Assembly (NCBI GenBank): GCA_010093605.1
Contig: MU004187.1
Coordinates: 1,042,764 to 1,106,763, forward strand
Origin: Lophium mytilinum
Lineage: Eukaryota > Ascomycota > Dothideomycetes > Mytilinidiales > Mytilinidiaceae
Length of the DNA: 64,000 nt
Direction of reading: 5' to 3'
A program made the position numbers and the translations under genes. Below, piece by piece: positions 9,789 through 20,914 of this stretch. Numbering within the stretch: position 1 is the stretch's first letter; every line of letters begins with the position of its first letter. The notes beneath the pieces are model-generated. The model saw only the letters and a list, made by a program, of their open reading frames with translations. It was not told the origin of the DNA and made no database searches.

Positions 9789-11036
9789 ATGAACCATAAT
9801 GAGCGTGGTATGGATTGGGCTGGTCGAGGCACCTCCCATGTTGACTTTTCGAGAGATGAGACGATACCACTGGAGACAGGAAGGTTCCTAGGCCACGGAG
9901 TCAATGGCCCTGTCCATGAGACTGTTTGCAATGGTGTGAAACTGGCTTGGAAGAAGATTTATTGTCGAAATCGAATAACTTCGCAACACCGAAAGGAGAT
10001 TGAGATAATTAAGAAACTGAAACACCGCCACATCATTGAACTTGTCGGGACGTATACCAAAGGCCCTTATCTCGGGCTCCTCTTGTGGCCGGTCGCTGTA
10101 TGCGATCTTGGTACACTGCTCGAAAATTTGAATTACCTGAAGACTCGACTATCTGATCCCACTTTTATCTCCGCCAACGTTGACGCAGATATTGTAGAAA
10201 GTCAGTGTCATGCACTTGGTTATTCTGACACAGCAGACTCGTTAATGCAAGAGCTCATGACATATCCACGTTGCATGGCCGCTGCAGTACGCTATCTCCA
10301 CGGCCAAGACATCAAGCATAAAGACCTAAAGCCTTCGAACATTCTACTATTTCGTGACGGCCTTCGAATCACCGACTTTGGCACTTCCTCGGACATTTCC
10401 GCACTAGACAGCAGTGTGACTACGGGAGATGAGCGCGGAACTCCGAAGTACTTCGCCCCGGAGGTCGCCGCTTATGAACGAAGTGGGCGAGCGGCAGATG
10501 TATTTTCTCTTGGCTGCATTTTCTTCGAGATGATCATGATGGCAAATACGGGATTTAGCTTAGACGATCTAAAGCATATGCGCCCCCGAGAAGATTGTTC
10601 CTTCCAGGCCAACTTATGGACCATCAAGGGTGCAATTCAGAGCGTAACTTGTGAAGGGAACCGAGGATTACAGCATTTGCTGTACTTGATCTACAGGATG
10701 CTTCAGGGAAGTGCAAAGCAGCGCCCTAATATTGCGGATATACACATTGCTCTAGATCATTTCACTATCTTCTACCAGCAAGGAGTCTACTCTCAATTTG
10801 AGACTAGACGGGGACGTCGTTGCTGCCCATCCATCGACAGCGATTATATCTACTGGCCAAAATCCTTCGAAAGATCTTCCTTCCCGTTTTCGATTGCAAT
10901 CGCCGCGCACTCTGTCCAACCCCTAATCGGCGGTTTCGAAGTAGTGATCAAGGTTCAGTTTTCCAGAGCTGCCGTTATAGAGAGCGTCTCAATATATTCG
11001 GTCAGTACTTCGTTCAAATGCGTATGCTTCTCATAG
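9789..11036 (+). CDS. Protein kinase domain protein (Ser/Thr type)
   Basis: The ATG at 9789 opens a 415-residue frame. Kinase motifs appear in order: Gly loop GHGVNGPV (35-42), AWK with Lys55, HKDLKPSN with Asp179 (HKD instead of HRD), DFG with Asp196, GTPKYFAPE, and a C-lobe with DVFSLGCIFFEM. All catalytic residues are present, so it is probably active. A ~40-residue insert lies between the beta5 region and helix E. The pattern matches the large family of fungal kinases often found near heterokaryon-incompatibility genes; the substrate is unknown. The final ~60 residues are not kinase-like. A donor-like GTATGC just before the stop could splice to the segment at 11245-11580, so the true 3' end is uncertain. 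Confidence 0.75.
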   Translation: MNHNERGMDWAGRGTSHVDFSRDETIPLETGRFLGHGVNGPVHETVCNGVKLAWKKIYCRNRITSQHRKEIEIIKKLKHRHIIELVGTYTKGPYLGLLLWPVAVCDLGTLLENLNYLKTRLSDPTFISANVDADIVESQCHALGYSDTADSLMQELMTYPRCMAAAVRYLHGQDIKHKDLKPSNILLFRDGLRITDFGTSSDISALDSSVTTGDERGTPKYFAPEVAAYERSGRAADVFSLGCIFFEMIMMANTGFSLDDLKHMRPREDCSFQANLWTIKGAIQSVTCEGNRGLQHLLYLIYRMLQGSAKQRPNIADIHIALDHFTIFYQQGVYSQFETRRGRRCCPSIDSDYIYWPKSFERSSFPFSIAIAAHSVQPLIGGFEVVIKVQFSRAAVIESVSIYSVSTSFKCVCFS

Positions 11037-11244
11037 GCGCCTTGTGACGGCAACGAAAGCTCCATGTTGCTGCCAAGTCGTTGAAGAGAACTCTGTTAAT
11101 GTAGCTTCCGCAATGGCCTCCTCTAGGGGTTTTACATATTTCCCACATTATCTATACACTGTCTATACTTAAGTCATACCCTGATGATTTCTGCGGCATG
11201 AATCGATGAAGCTCTTAGCTGTACTCCGCTAACATCAACTTTAG

Positions 11245-11580
11245 TACCCATCGAATGCATACCCATCTAATGTATTGAGAGTTCCGCAAGCTTGGCACCT
11301 CAACCATCCCCCATTTGAGTCAAAGGTGGATGTTGTGACATCCCATATCATCGCCGTTCAATTCTTGCTTAAAGAAGACTATTGCTGGATATTCAAGACC
11401 ACTGAAAATCCGCCGACGCCAGCACGCAGACGAGTAACGACAATCGTGTGGGAACTGGATCCTGTGGCAAGAGAAAGCCTTCGCAGTTACGCAATGGTGG
11501 TAGAGGGCCCGTATGACCCTACGTTATCGGGATTCCAGATCCCGTTAGGCCTTCAGATGCTCAAAGGAGTTGAGACATAG
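11245..11580 (+). CDS. Possible 3' exon of the kinase-like gene, or separate fragment
   Basis: After GCTAACATCAACTTTAG (a good branch point plus acceptor ending at 11244), a frame of 111 codons runs to a stop at 11580. Its composition is protein-like (IIAVQFLLKEDYCWIFKTTE, TIVWELDPVARESLRSYAMV). It has no ATG. Splicing from the donor-like GTATGC near 11022 would keep frame with the kinase but would need an intron of about 220 nt, much longer than most introns here. No domain recognised. Confidence 0.3.
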   Translation, partial: YPSNAYPSNVLRVPQAWHLNHPPFESKVDVVTSHIIAVQFLLKEDYCWIFKTTENPPTPARRRVTTIVWELDPVARESLRSYAMVVEGPYDPTLSGFQIPLGLQMLKGVET

Positions 11581-12186
11581 GAATAATAGCGTCCACGTCG
11601 CGACTTCTACCCAACAGGGACATATCAGAGATGCAGTCCATGAAAATCTACTTTACCTCCCATGAACGCACAGCACAAGGTCATGTTTCAGGCAGCGAAA
11701 TCAGAGCTATCCTCTGACCTGACGACTTCCTAGTAGCAGGGAGGTAAAATAGACCGGCCCGGATATGCCCTTCGCTCGGATATGCCCTTCACATTCTCGT
11801 ACGCCACTTTTAGGAGTACCTCCGTGGGGATTTCGAAAGTAAAGTGCAATGTCAAGTTTCACGCCCCGGAATCCTAGTTGCCTTTTGATGGAACAGCTGC
11901 CTGGTAGCAGGGCTACTCCTGAAAGTGGTATCGAGCTCCGGAAATCAGTGCTCAGGGAGATGTACTAATGTGGCCTAAAGCGAGACGGCTCAGGAGCTCA
12001 GTAGGGAAGCCGGCAAAGCAAAGCGCCTACTCCGATGAGCCATGCCAGGCCAGACACTCCTTTGTGAATAGTCTAGGACTTCTCATAAATCTGACATCAC
12101 GAACCATGACGGAAAACATGCTAGATCGTACAAATTGAGAGTCTTCTGAATCATTGTAGCGTGCTGCATGTGAGGATCTACGACTG
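11581..12186. other. Intergenic region with short inverted and direct repeats
   Basis: No gene seen. CTACTTTACCTCCC (11648-11661) pairs with GGGAGGTAAAATAG (11739-11752), and CCACTTTTAGGAGTAC (~11805-11820) pairs with GCTACTCCTGAAAGTGG (~11911-11927). CGGATATGCCCTTC is repeated in tandem near 11760-11790. It may be the remains of a mobile element. Confidence 0.3.
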
Positions 12187-12194
12187 TAAAGATA
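12187..12194. repeat. Target site duplication, left (TAAAGATA)
   Basis: Matches 12780-12787 exactly across the transposon; 8 bp. Confidence 0.8.
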
Positions 12195-12304
12195 GGACGA
12201 GCTTAATTACCACCCCCCCATTCTCTCCGTAGCACCCCCCTTTTCTCTTCCTAGCACCCCCCCTGCATTAAGCCTAGCTCCGGCCCGGATTAATGTTGTT
12301 TCAC
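12195..12304 (+). repeat. Left terminal inverted repeat
   Basis: 110 bp, including three C-runs of 7, 6 and 7 bases that are mirrored exactly in the right end. Confidence 0.85.
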
Positions 12305-12669
12305 CAATTAAACTCACTTACTTGCCTCCGTATATTCTAGGCTGCAGTATCTTAAATAAGAGTCTATTTACTCTATCTACTCTAGCGACCGGCGGACTAC
12401 TCTGCCAGCGGAAAGCGCCCTAGATGGCTACCGTCCGATCTCTAACTAAATAGAATGCCAAATATACGTATACTAAGGCCTTACCCCAAATATCCTCCTA
12501 CTACACCGGCTCCTTCACCACGGAACAGCCTCAGGCCTAGTTATTAATAAACTTTATACTATCCTCTATGGATGCATGTAGAGGAAGTAGTGTTATGTAT
12601 TAAGAGTAAGTGCGCTAGTAATGTAAATTCTAAATTGTTTATAAGCAGGCAAGCGAATAAGTATAATTA

Positions 12670-12779
12670 GTGAAACAACATTAATCCGGGCCGGAGCTAG
12701 GCTTAATGTAGGGGGGGTGCTAGGAAGAGAAAAGGGGGGTGCTACGGAGAGAATGGGGGGGTGGTAATTAAGCTCGTCC
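12670..12779 (-). repeat. Right terminal inverted repeat
   Basis: Reverse complement of the left end with one transition (TACATT against TGCATT). Confidence 0.85.
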
Positions 12780-13023
12780 TAAAGATAACCACTTGCTACG
12801 TAGATGACTTTTGTTACTGCTTTCGGGGGACCGAGACGATGAAGACCTAGACTTTCGATTTTACACGCCCCGAAAGACAATACCGAAGCAAACACTCAAA
12901 ATCAAAAGCGCGAAAACACCGAAACCAGTTACCAAGCAACCCCGAACTTCCCACATCCCATGCTTCCACCACATCACCCCAAATCCTTCTCACACTCCTT
13001 GTTCACCCGCCTCTTCAGAATGC

Positions 13024-16000
13024 CTACGGCCCTTCATTCACCTCTTCGCCCACCCTCCCCTTTAGTCTACCCCCAAAATTCACAGCATGCGCCGTTTCCC
13101 GCGTAGAAGCTGGCTCTGACGACGACGAAGTCGGAAGCAAAAGTTTCTCCTTCCAATCTACGACCGCAATCAGCTGCTCCCCAGTCCACTCCACATAATC
13201 CATCTCGAAACTCAAAAGCTCGCACAAGCCTGCTGTATAGCGCACGCCCACACAGCTGCCCTCTTTGGCCTCGTCTACGGATTTGTCGATGCAGCTGTGG
13301 AAGGTGTTCATTCTGTAAGTTTCGGCGATTCGTCCGTGGAAGGTCGTGTTGCAGTGGATGTAGAAGGAGACCGGCGAGTCTGATGGTTTGTAGATTTCGC
13401 CGTTTATGCCTGGGCAGAGAGGTGAAGTGGAGATTGTCGGGAGTGGAGACAGAGAGAAGTGGGGGAGGGTGGGATGGGTCGTGGAAGAGGGGCTCACGAG
13501 GAGCGAAGCGAGGGATAGTGCTGAAGATGGATACATGTCGGATGAAGCGAGCGATGGTTCCGTAGCGGGGGGTGAACTTAGCGAGCTTGGTGATGTTTCT
13601 GCCCTTGAGGGGTCGCTGGAGAAAGTGGAGCTCGACAGAGAAACGGTGGATGAAGCAAGTGACGTCTCGAATGTTGAAGGATCCGTGGACGGTGTGAGAG
13701 ACACCTCTATGTGGAGAGAGGTAGTAGATGAAGGGAGTACTGTTTCTGGGTTCAGTGGTTGGGTAGGTACAGCCAGTAGTGTACCTGAACTTGCCACCTC
13801 GGTGGACAAAGGTAAGGGCGTCTCGGGGGTTACAAGCACAGTGGACGACGTGACTAGTGAGTGAGAACCCGAGACTTCAGTCGGCGACGGAAGTGGTGTC
13901 TCGGGGATTGAAAGAACTTGAAATACTTGTGCTGCCCACACATTTGGTGAATTGATGGTGGGTCCAAGTGTATCCTTCAATTCGCAGCGGTACCGTGCGG
14001 GGTATGTGCGCAGTGATACACTGAAGGGATAGAAAGCAACGTCCACACACGCAGCTTCAATGTCACAGTAATCCATGCAATACTCGAATGTCTCTGTCCA
14101 GATAGTATCCAGTAAATCTCCGTTGCGCGTGATGCTGCAGCTGACCTCGAAACTCGTCTGGTACGAGTAATAGGTTGTTCCATTTCGATCAGGACAATCT
14201 GATGGACGTGGGACGACGGAAATGCTACTGGAAGTATTCGAGGCGTTGAAAGCAGTGACGGAATTCGCGGTCGTCGATATGGCGGATGATATTTTGGATG
14301 GTTCGATCGATGTCAGCGATGACTCAGACGACGTCTTGGATGGGTCAATATATGTGGTTAGTACTTCCGTGGATGTGACAGGGACGGTTTGAATAGTGGA
14401 TAGCTCTACGATATCTCGTTTCCGCACACAGAGACCAAGGAAGTTCATGACACATGCTCGGCTTGACAACGCGATTGCTGATAGGCCAACGGTCGTAGGT
14501 AGGAGTCCGCTCGTAGTGGCCGCGCGGTAGCTAGTTGAAAGACTAGAGCTCTGCAATATGCTACTCGATGAAGAAATCGGAGACTGTGATGGTGAAATTG
14601 ATATCCCCGATGTGGCTGAAGTTGACGTACTGCTTGCTGAGCTTCTTGTCGAAGTGGTTCCAGATGTCGAAGGTGATAGCGAAGGAGAAGGCGAAAGGGA
14701 CGAAGAAGACAATTGCGACGTAGTTTGACCCGAGCTGCTTGTAGAGCTTCCTACTAAAGTCGTTCCGGCTGTTGAAGGGGACAACGAAGGCGATAGAGAA
14801 AGTGACGTTGAAGGCAATGACAGTTGCGACAATGATCTTGACAGCGTAGAAGTTGTAGAGCTTGACGTTGGTAGGTTTGATGTGGTAGTCCCTGTACTCG
14901 CGGAAGATATAGAGCCCTGTGAAATACTACTGGAGAGACTCCCAGAAGTTCCAGTTGTAAGTATCGCTGAGGATGACATGGGAGAGGGCTGGACCGAGGT
15001 TGATGAAATTGAAGCGAACGGGCCAGACGATGTTGTCAAAATGCTGGAAGCTGTTCCAAGACTGGAGGATGAGCTGGAAGATATGCTCAAGGATGAGCTG
15101 GAGGATATGCTCGAGGATGAGCTGGAGGTGAAGCTAGAGGTGAAGCTAGAGGATGGGCTGGAGGATGAACTGGAGGAGAAGCTAAGAGAGGAGCTTGAGG
15201 ATGAGCTTAAGGATGAGCTTAAGGATGAACTAGAAGATGAGCCCAGAGATGAGCCCGGAGATGAACTGGAAGATGAGCTGGAAGATGAACTGGAAGAGGA
15301 GCTGGGAGATGAGGTCGAGGAGATGCCGGATGTAAAGCTGGAGGCAAAGCTCGAGGATGAGTCGGAGGTTGAGGAGATGCTGGATGTAAAGCTGGAGGTC
15401 GAGCTGGAGGATACTGGGCTTCCACTTTGCCCCGTTGAGGTGTAAAGACTGAAGCTCAAGCCCTGACTTGTGGTAGATATCAATGTTGATGTACCAGGCC
15501 CAGACCCCGAAGTTGCCGAGGAGAGTCCAAGAATTGTCGTGGTGTAGAATGATTGCCCTCCGACCGTTTGGCTGCTGCTAGTAGCTGTAGGAGGTGTGTA
15601 GATAACTGCATCACAGGTCCCCGGCTCAGATACCACTGTTCCAAAACCTTGTTTGAGAATGCATGATCCTGCAGCTGTATAAGATACGTCTACACAAGCT
15701 GAAGTCGCTGCACAAGCCCAGATGCACTCCACGAAGCTGAGACCGAGGACTGGGTCACCGAGAGTCTGATTTGATCTGACTACATCGGCAGTGATATATA
15801 CCATTTTGGTCCCGAGCGTATACCAATAGCCACTCTTAAATCCGTAGCAAAATTTGGGGACGGGAGACGATGTTGAGATCGCGGCAATAGAGGAGGAGGA
15901 CACCGAAGTTGATAATTGCGAAGTTAAGAGGCTAGTCGTAGAGGGAATTGTTGAAGCAAGTAGGGAGGATAAAGCCACAGTAGAAATTTGGGAGCCAGCG

Positions 16001-19000
16001 ATCACTGTTGGCGTCGTGAGTGACGGTACGCCGACCGATATAGCTACCGAAATATTTGGCGATGTGACACTGCTTCCAACCGAAGACGGAGAAGACGTTG
16101 GTATCTGAGCAGGTGAAGAGGTGGAGCTTAATACCGGCGCTGTTACAGAGATTCCACTGAGTGTAGATGAAAATATCCCGGATCCACTTGTCTGTCCAGA
16201 TGACGATGAAGGAATTGTAGCTAGCGTAGACGAGGTGTTGTACGAGGGGCTTGTAGATGCAGATGATAAGAGTAAGGCTGTGGCTGCAGGAGACGTCTGA
16301 CTTGACGAAGACGAGAACTGTGCTGTAGTTGAGCTCGAGATGCTAGGAAAAGACGATGATGGTATCTGCGTAGTCGTAGAATAGGTGGGAGCATCCGATC
16401 CGCTCGTTGATCCGATTGACAGTGATGATGCTGAGGGTATCGATAATAGCGAAACAGACGAGGGCGAAGCTTGTGATCCTGCTGTTGGCCTAAGCTTACC
16501 AAAATTGCCCAGCAAAATATTTGAGGCGGGCAATAATATCGGAGTTAGAGACGAGCTGAACGTACCACCGAGCGCAAAAGAGACGAGTCCGGACCCATTG
16601 GTTGGGCTCGCTACTAATGAAGACACTGTGGGGAAGAAGCCACCAGAAGACGACGCATTAAATAATCCTGCAAGAGAGCTAGGGGCAATAGGAGTACTAT
16701 ATAAGTCACTTATAATAGGCGATGCCATTGTGATAGCGGACAAGTTGGAAGCGCCTTGAATTGTTGATGGAAAGACACCAGATCCACTGGCTAGGCCGAA
16801 TGAAGAGGAAGGTCCTATGGGAGAGAGCGTAACAGACGCAGTGGGAGCGAACACCGCCGAAACTGGATATGTTGCTACTAAGCTGTAGGGAGCAGATAGC
16901 GTGCTAGTGTTGGGATTAAAATTGCTAGATGCCCCGATATTGATAATCGGAACATTGGGACTGGTGCTTGGGAGTACAATGCTTGATAAGTTGCTGATCG
17001 GAACGACACTAAGAGTAGAGTTATTGATGATCTGGATATTAGTCGTTGGGTGACTAGTAATAGGGAGGCTAGTGGCCAAAGGGATGGTGGCAGAGACGCT
17101 ATTGCTGAGGGTTGGTAGGCCGGTAGTAGAACGACCAATAGTGGATAGACTGATGGTCGAGCTCTGATCTGTGGAAAAGTTCAAAGCTGACGTGTAGGTC
17201 CATATCCGAGTGCTCCTGCTCAATAGTTCGCTTGTGGAAAATGATGCTGGAAGGAGACCTGTCGACAGTAGGAGGCTACTGCCATTTAGGCCTTGACTGG
17301 GGTAAGCTGCCGAGAACGTGTAGCTTGACGAGTTTATCGTAGGGATGCTTAGAGATAGCATGCCGCCATTCGAAGATGGTATCGCGGAGAGGCTGAAAGT
17401 CGGCTGGAGGACGACAGAAGAGAATGCTCCCAAAGAACTCAGTGACGGGCTGGAACCTGTAGATGAGAATATTCCCGAAGGTAGTTGAGAAGATGTCGCC
17501 GGAAGTGTCTCGGACGAATTGAACTGGGTGAAATTTGAGGGTGAATTAGAGGCCACCGATGACGGCGTCAGTGACGCATTTGTTAAGAAACTAGACCAGC
17601 TTGGAAGGGTTGAGGTGGTGGTTGACTGGATAGCGAACGCCGTAGTGTTGGAAATCGATGAAATTGAACTACGTAATGAGCCTGTACTGTAGAAGCTGGG
17701 ACTCGGAGGCGATCCTAAGGAAGCTGTGGCTGTCGAGGATACTTCAGAGGGTGAGAGTGTGGATGAACCCGACTGTAGCATGGATGCCGATGATGGCGAA
17801 GTAGATCTGAAAGTGCCCATGCTTGAAATAGAAAAGATCAAAACCGATGACGATATTGCGGCTACTACCGTCGTGTTGGGCGCGACTCCAGTCGTATCTA
17901 AGGATGCTGAAGTGATTGGATACATCGATGAGCTTGAAGATGAGCCACTTTGGGGAGCCGAACTCGACCCGGTGTCTAGAGAATTGGACGCGATGATCAT
18001 CGATGGCAACAATATAGAGGTTGTTACTGCCGTGCTAGTGACAGACGAAGAGACTTGGGGAGCCACGGAGCTTGTCTGTGTTGAACTGTATATCGAAGTA
18101 CTAGCGACTGAAGGTATAGTAGACTGAGTTCCCAGTGGTGACGAAACGGTAGATCCCGCAGACCCGGAAGTGGATGTTGTTCCCACCTGGAAGGAATAGC
18201 TCGTTTCTCCAGTACTAATTGTGGAAGAAGGTATATTCGAGGACGAAATCGGTGACGTGCTAGAGCTGGAACCGCTCGTTCCTAATGATATCGTCTCTGT
18301 TGTGGGGGAGATAGCTGTGAACACCTCTGACGTTGAAGTCTTGAGACTCGGAGAGCTCGTGCCTACTGATGCCGTCTCTACTGTACTGAGTATAGATGCG
18401 GAATTCATTGAAGACAATGGCGCCGAGTTGCTGAGAGAAGAACTTCCAGATCGCGATGCAGAAGAAGAGCTTGTGATAGCAGTGTTGGTGCTACTTATGC
18501 CAAAAGATGATGTCGAGGGCGTTGTCTGTATCGGTGTCAAGGCGCTGCTGGGCACTGTACTGATAGGAGACACCGAGATTGTGGAGGGTGTGCCGCTGGG
18601 CGATGCAGTACTCGAACTGCTGGTCGTGCTAGATGAGAGAAGAATGCTTGACGTTGTGCTTAGGCTAAGTGCTGAAATCGAGGAGACCGCTGCAAACGAG
18701 TCGGCCGGTTCCGCTGGAGAAAAAAAGGTCTTCCACCATTGCCCCTCCAATACCTCCAAGGCCGGCGCTACTTTTGCGATCCAGTCTAGATTTTCGGGCG
18801 AAAGTTGGAAGTCTGGAACGAACTGACGAGCATGAAGGCCGTCTTGATTGTTCTTGCTCAGTTCTTCCAGGGGACTCGCGGGAATTGCTCCTAACGGGTC
18901 CACAGGGGGAGGAACATTTCCGAAGCTCAGCGAACTCAGCTCTGCTTCCCCAGTCACACTTGGACCAAACGGCTCTTCGTGAACAGTAAGAGAGCCATCA

Positions 19001-19176
19001 CAGTATTCTGGGGAGTGCTCAATATCAGGAAAGAGTGGATGACAGTGATCTGTATATCATCAGCCTATGGGTGTTGAAGCAGTGGAAATCGTTTTTGTTA
19101 GCAACTACTTACCTTGACTACGGACTGCATTTGTGAGAAGATTGATCGCAACCAAAGCCGTGATGGTCCAATGCAT
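13024..19176 (-). CDS. Very large secreted Ser/Thr-rich protein with three Cys-rich PAN-like modules
   Basis: Exon 1 (19176-19113) encodes a signal peptide (MHWTITALVAINLLTNAVRSQ); a 63-nt intron follows (19112-19050), then one exon 19049-13024, for 2029 residues. Just after the signal come DHCHPLFPDIEHSPEYCDG. Most of the protein is Ser/Thr-rich, with near-pure Ser around residues 1230-1355, and would be heavily O-glycosylated. Three similar Cys-containing modules (about residues 1083-1170, 1634-1735 and 1901-1985) show a C-P-x-x-N-G-x-x-Y start and C-x3-C-x5-C-V-x-V cores, resembling apple/PAN domains, which bind protein or carbohydrate. No C-terminal hydrophobic GPI-type tail is visible. 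Likely role: cell-surface or secreted adhesin or mucin. Function is inferred from composition only. Confidence 0.75.
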
Positions 19177-19927
19177 TGTGGCAATGTATGGAGTTTGGTA
19201 ATGCTATCGTGGGGACCAACGTCCCGGCTTTGAGGCTGATATTGTAAAAGCTGCGCACGCGGGCTGACATTTCTGGAATGTGGGCTAGAGACGCGTCTAG
19301 CCATGGAAATAGACTGAGGAAGGGTTAAGAATGTAATGGATCGGACTAGGTTCATGCGCTCTAGAAAGGTTGCATAGCTATGGAAAGGACTATCAAATAG
19401 GTAGAATACGAGAGTACTGTATTTAGTAAACGCTATAAAGACCATCGTACCACATTCGGAACCTGGTAGTCCGAGACTTCGAAAGGCCAAGGTACTTTTC
19501 AGTACTATAGATAACCTACTTGACTCAAGCTGCACCGGCAGTGAGTTCTGAACGAGAGGTGGTACAGGAATCTTAACTCCAAGCGAAGAAAAGAATGTAT
19601 CATCATTGCAAGCCTCGATTGCAAGCCTCGATTGCAAGGTCTAGAGTGGAGTACAATTCCTTGTCGAGTCGGAGGATGAGTCTGCAATTGCCCCCATCGC
19701 GAGGATGGAAAGGAGGATGCCGAAACTCGAAAAGAGACGTTTAAGCAAGGCTAACAGCGGAAATCGGAGCGGAGCGGAACCCGCCACGTTATTCTATCGA
19801 ACCGCCACCTCCAGCGGAAAAGCTTTGAAATCTGCACCAGAAGGTTCCCAACCATCATGTGCGGTACGAATCGCCTCGACTCTACCGCCTGCTTGACCGA
19901 ATTGCGACCCGACTGAAAATCCGAACC
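19177..19927. other. Divergent intergenic region between the secreted protein gene and CFD1
   Basis: 751 bases without a supported gene. ATTGCAAGCCTCG is repeated in tandem, about 2.6 copies, from 19605 to about 19639. No clear TATA element. Confidence 0.45.
19605..19639. repeat. 13-bp tandem repeat
   Basis: Two exact 13-bp units plus a partial third, about 290 bases before the CFD1 start. Confidence 0.7.
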
Positions 19928-20914
19928 ATGCCTCTCGACACAGTCAAAAACATCGTCCTTGTCTTGTCCGGCAAGGGCGGCGTGGGCAAGTCCAGCATTA
20001 CAACCCAGCTCGCTCTGACCCTTTCACTACAAGGCCACTCTGTCGGCGTGCTGGATATTGATCTCACAGGGCCTTCAATTCCAAGATTCTTTGGCATCGA
20101 GGATTCGAAAGTTCGACAGGCGCCCGGAGGCTGGATACCGGTTCCTGTTCACGATGCTCAGGCCCCGCTATCACCCCGCGATTCTACCACAACAACTGCA
20201 CAGAATTCGATAGGTGCGCTTTCTTGCATGTCATTGGGGTTCATACTGTCGTCTCGCTCCGACGCTGTCATCTGGCGGGGTCCGAAGAAGACGGCCATGG
20301 TACGCCAATTCCTCTCCGACGTCCTGTGGCCCGACAATCTCGACTACCTCCTCATCGACACGCCTCCTGGCACCTCAGACGAACACATATCTCTCCTTGA
20401 AACTCTCCTCAAGACATGCACACCATCACAATTGTCAGGGGCCGTGGTTGTGACCACGCCGCAGGCCATAAGCATATCTGATGTTAAGAAGGAATTGAAT
20501 TTCTGCAAAAAGGTCGGCCTACGGGTGTTGGGAGTCGTGGAGAATATGGCAGGCTTTATTTGCCCCAACTGCAGCGAGTGCACGAATGTGTTTAGTAAGG
20601 GTGGTGGGGAGATCATGGCCAAGGAGTTCGAGGTCCCTTTCCTAGGCAGCATACCGATTGATCCAGCATTCGTCTACCTGATCGAGGAAGGTATTCGACC
20701 AGTGTATCCTCAAGGCACGGTCATTGCTGGCAAGGAGGTCGGCAGCCAGGACCAGGAGAAACCCACATCGTTTTCCGCCAACGGACATGTCTCGAAGGAA
20801 CAGACTTCAGGTCTGTTAGTTGACAAGTACCGGAGCTGCTCACTATCTCCGCTCTTCGACGGTATAGTATCGACACTCGTTACAGATATTGCGAGCCGTC
20901 GCGCAGTGTCATGA
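19928..20914 (+). CDS. CFD1: Cytosolic Fe-S cluster assembly scaffold Cfd1 (NUBP2 type)
   Basis: 328 residues, no intron. The Met at 19928 starts [18 protein letters not shown] and is preferred over an in-frame Met 23 codons upstream, because family members begin close to the P-loop. Mrp/NBP35 family P-loop NTPase: deviant Walker [10 protein letters not shown] (15-23), [18 protein letters not shown] and the C-terminal CPNCSEC with Cys212 and Cys215, which bind the bridging 4Fe-4S cluster. There is no N-terminal four-Cys motif, which separates it from Nbp35. Cfd1 pairs with Nbp35 in the cytosol to build clusters for transfer to cytosolic and nuclear apoproteins. The C-terminal half holds a fungal insert before the last helix. 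Confidence 0.95.
   Translation: MPLDTVKNIVLVLSGKGGVGKSSITTQLALTLSLQGHSVGVLDIDLTGPSIPRFFGIEDSKVRQAPGGWIPVPVHDAQAPLSPRDSTTTTAQNSIGALSCMSLGFILSSRSDAVIWRGPKKTAMVRQFLSDVLWPDNLDYLLIDTPPGTSDEHISLLETLLKTCTPSQLSGAVVVTTPQAISISDVKKELNFCKKVGLRVLGVVENMAGFICPNCSECTNVFSKGGGEIMAKEFEVPFLGSIPIDPAFVYLIEEGIRPVYPQGTVIAGKEVGSQDQEKPTSFSANGHVSKEQTSGLLVDKYRSCSLSPLFDGIVSTLVTDIASRRAVS

Larger units (their letters stand above)
12195..12779. mobile_element. 585-bp MITE-like DNA transposon, probable hAT type
   Basis: The ends are inverted repeats of 110 bp (12195-12304 and 12670-12779) that match at 109 of 110 positions; the single difference is a transition. The outermost bases are GGACGAGCTTAATTACC. Both sides carry TAAAGATA (12187-12194 and 12780-12787), an 8-bp target duplication as made by hAT transposases. 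The interior is AT-rich, has no open frame of note and no transposase, so the element depends on a helper copy elsewhere. The near-perfect ends suggest fairly recent insertion. Confidence 0.85.

Noticed and set aside
14882-15445. Long acidic open frame (ELEDELKDE repeats) on the plus strand
   Set aside because: It is the reverse complement of the poly-Ser region of the secreted protein gene; low-complexity shadow.
17726-18826. Acidic plus-strand frames opposite the secreted protein
   Set aside because: Shadow frames created by Ser/Thr codons on the other strand.
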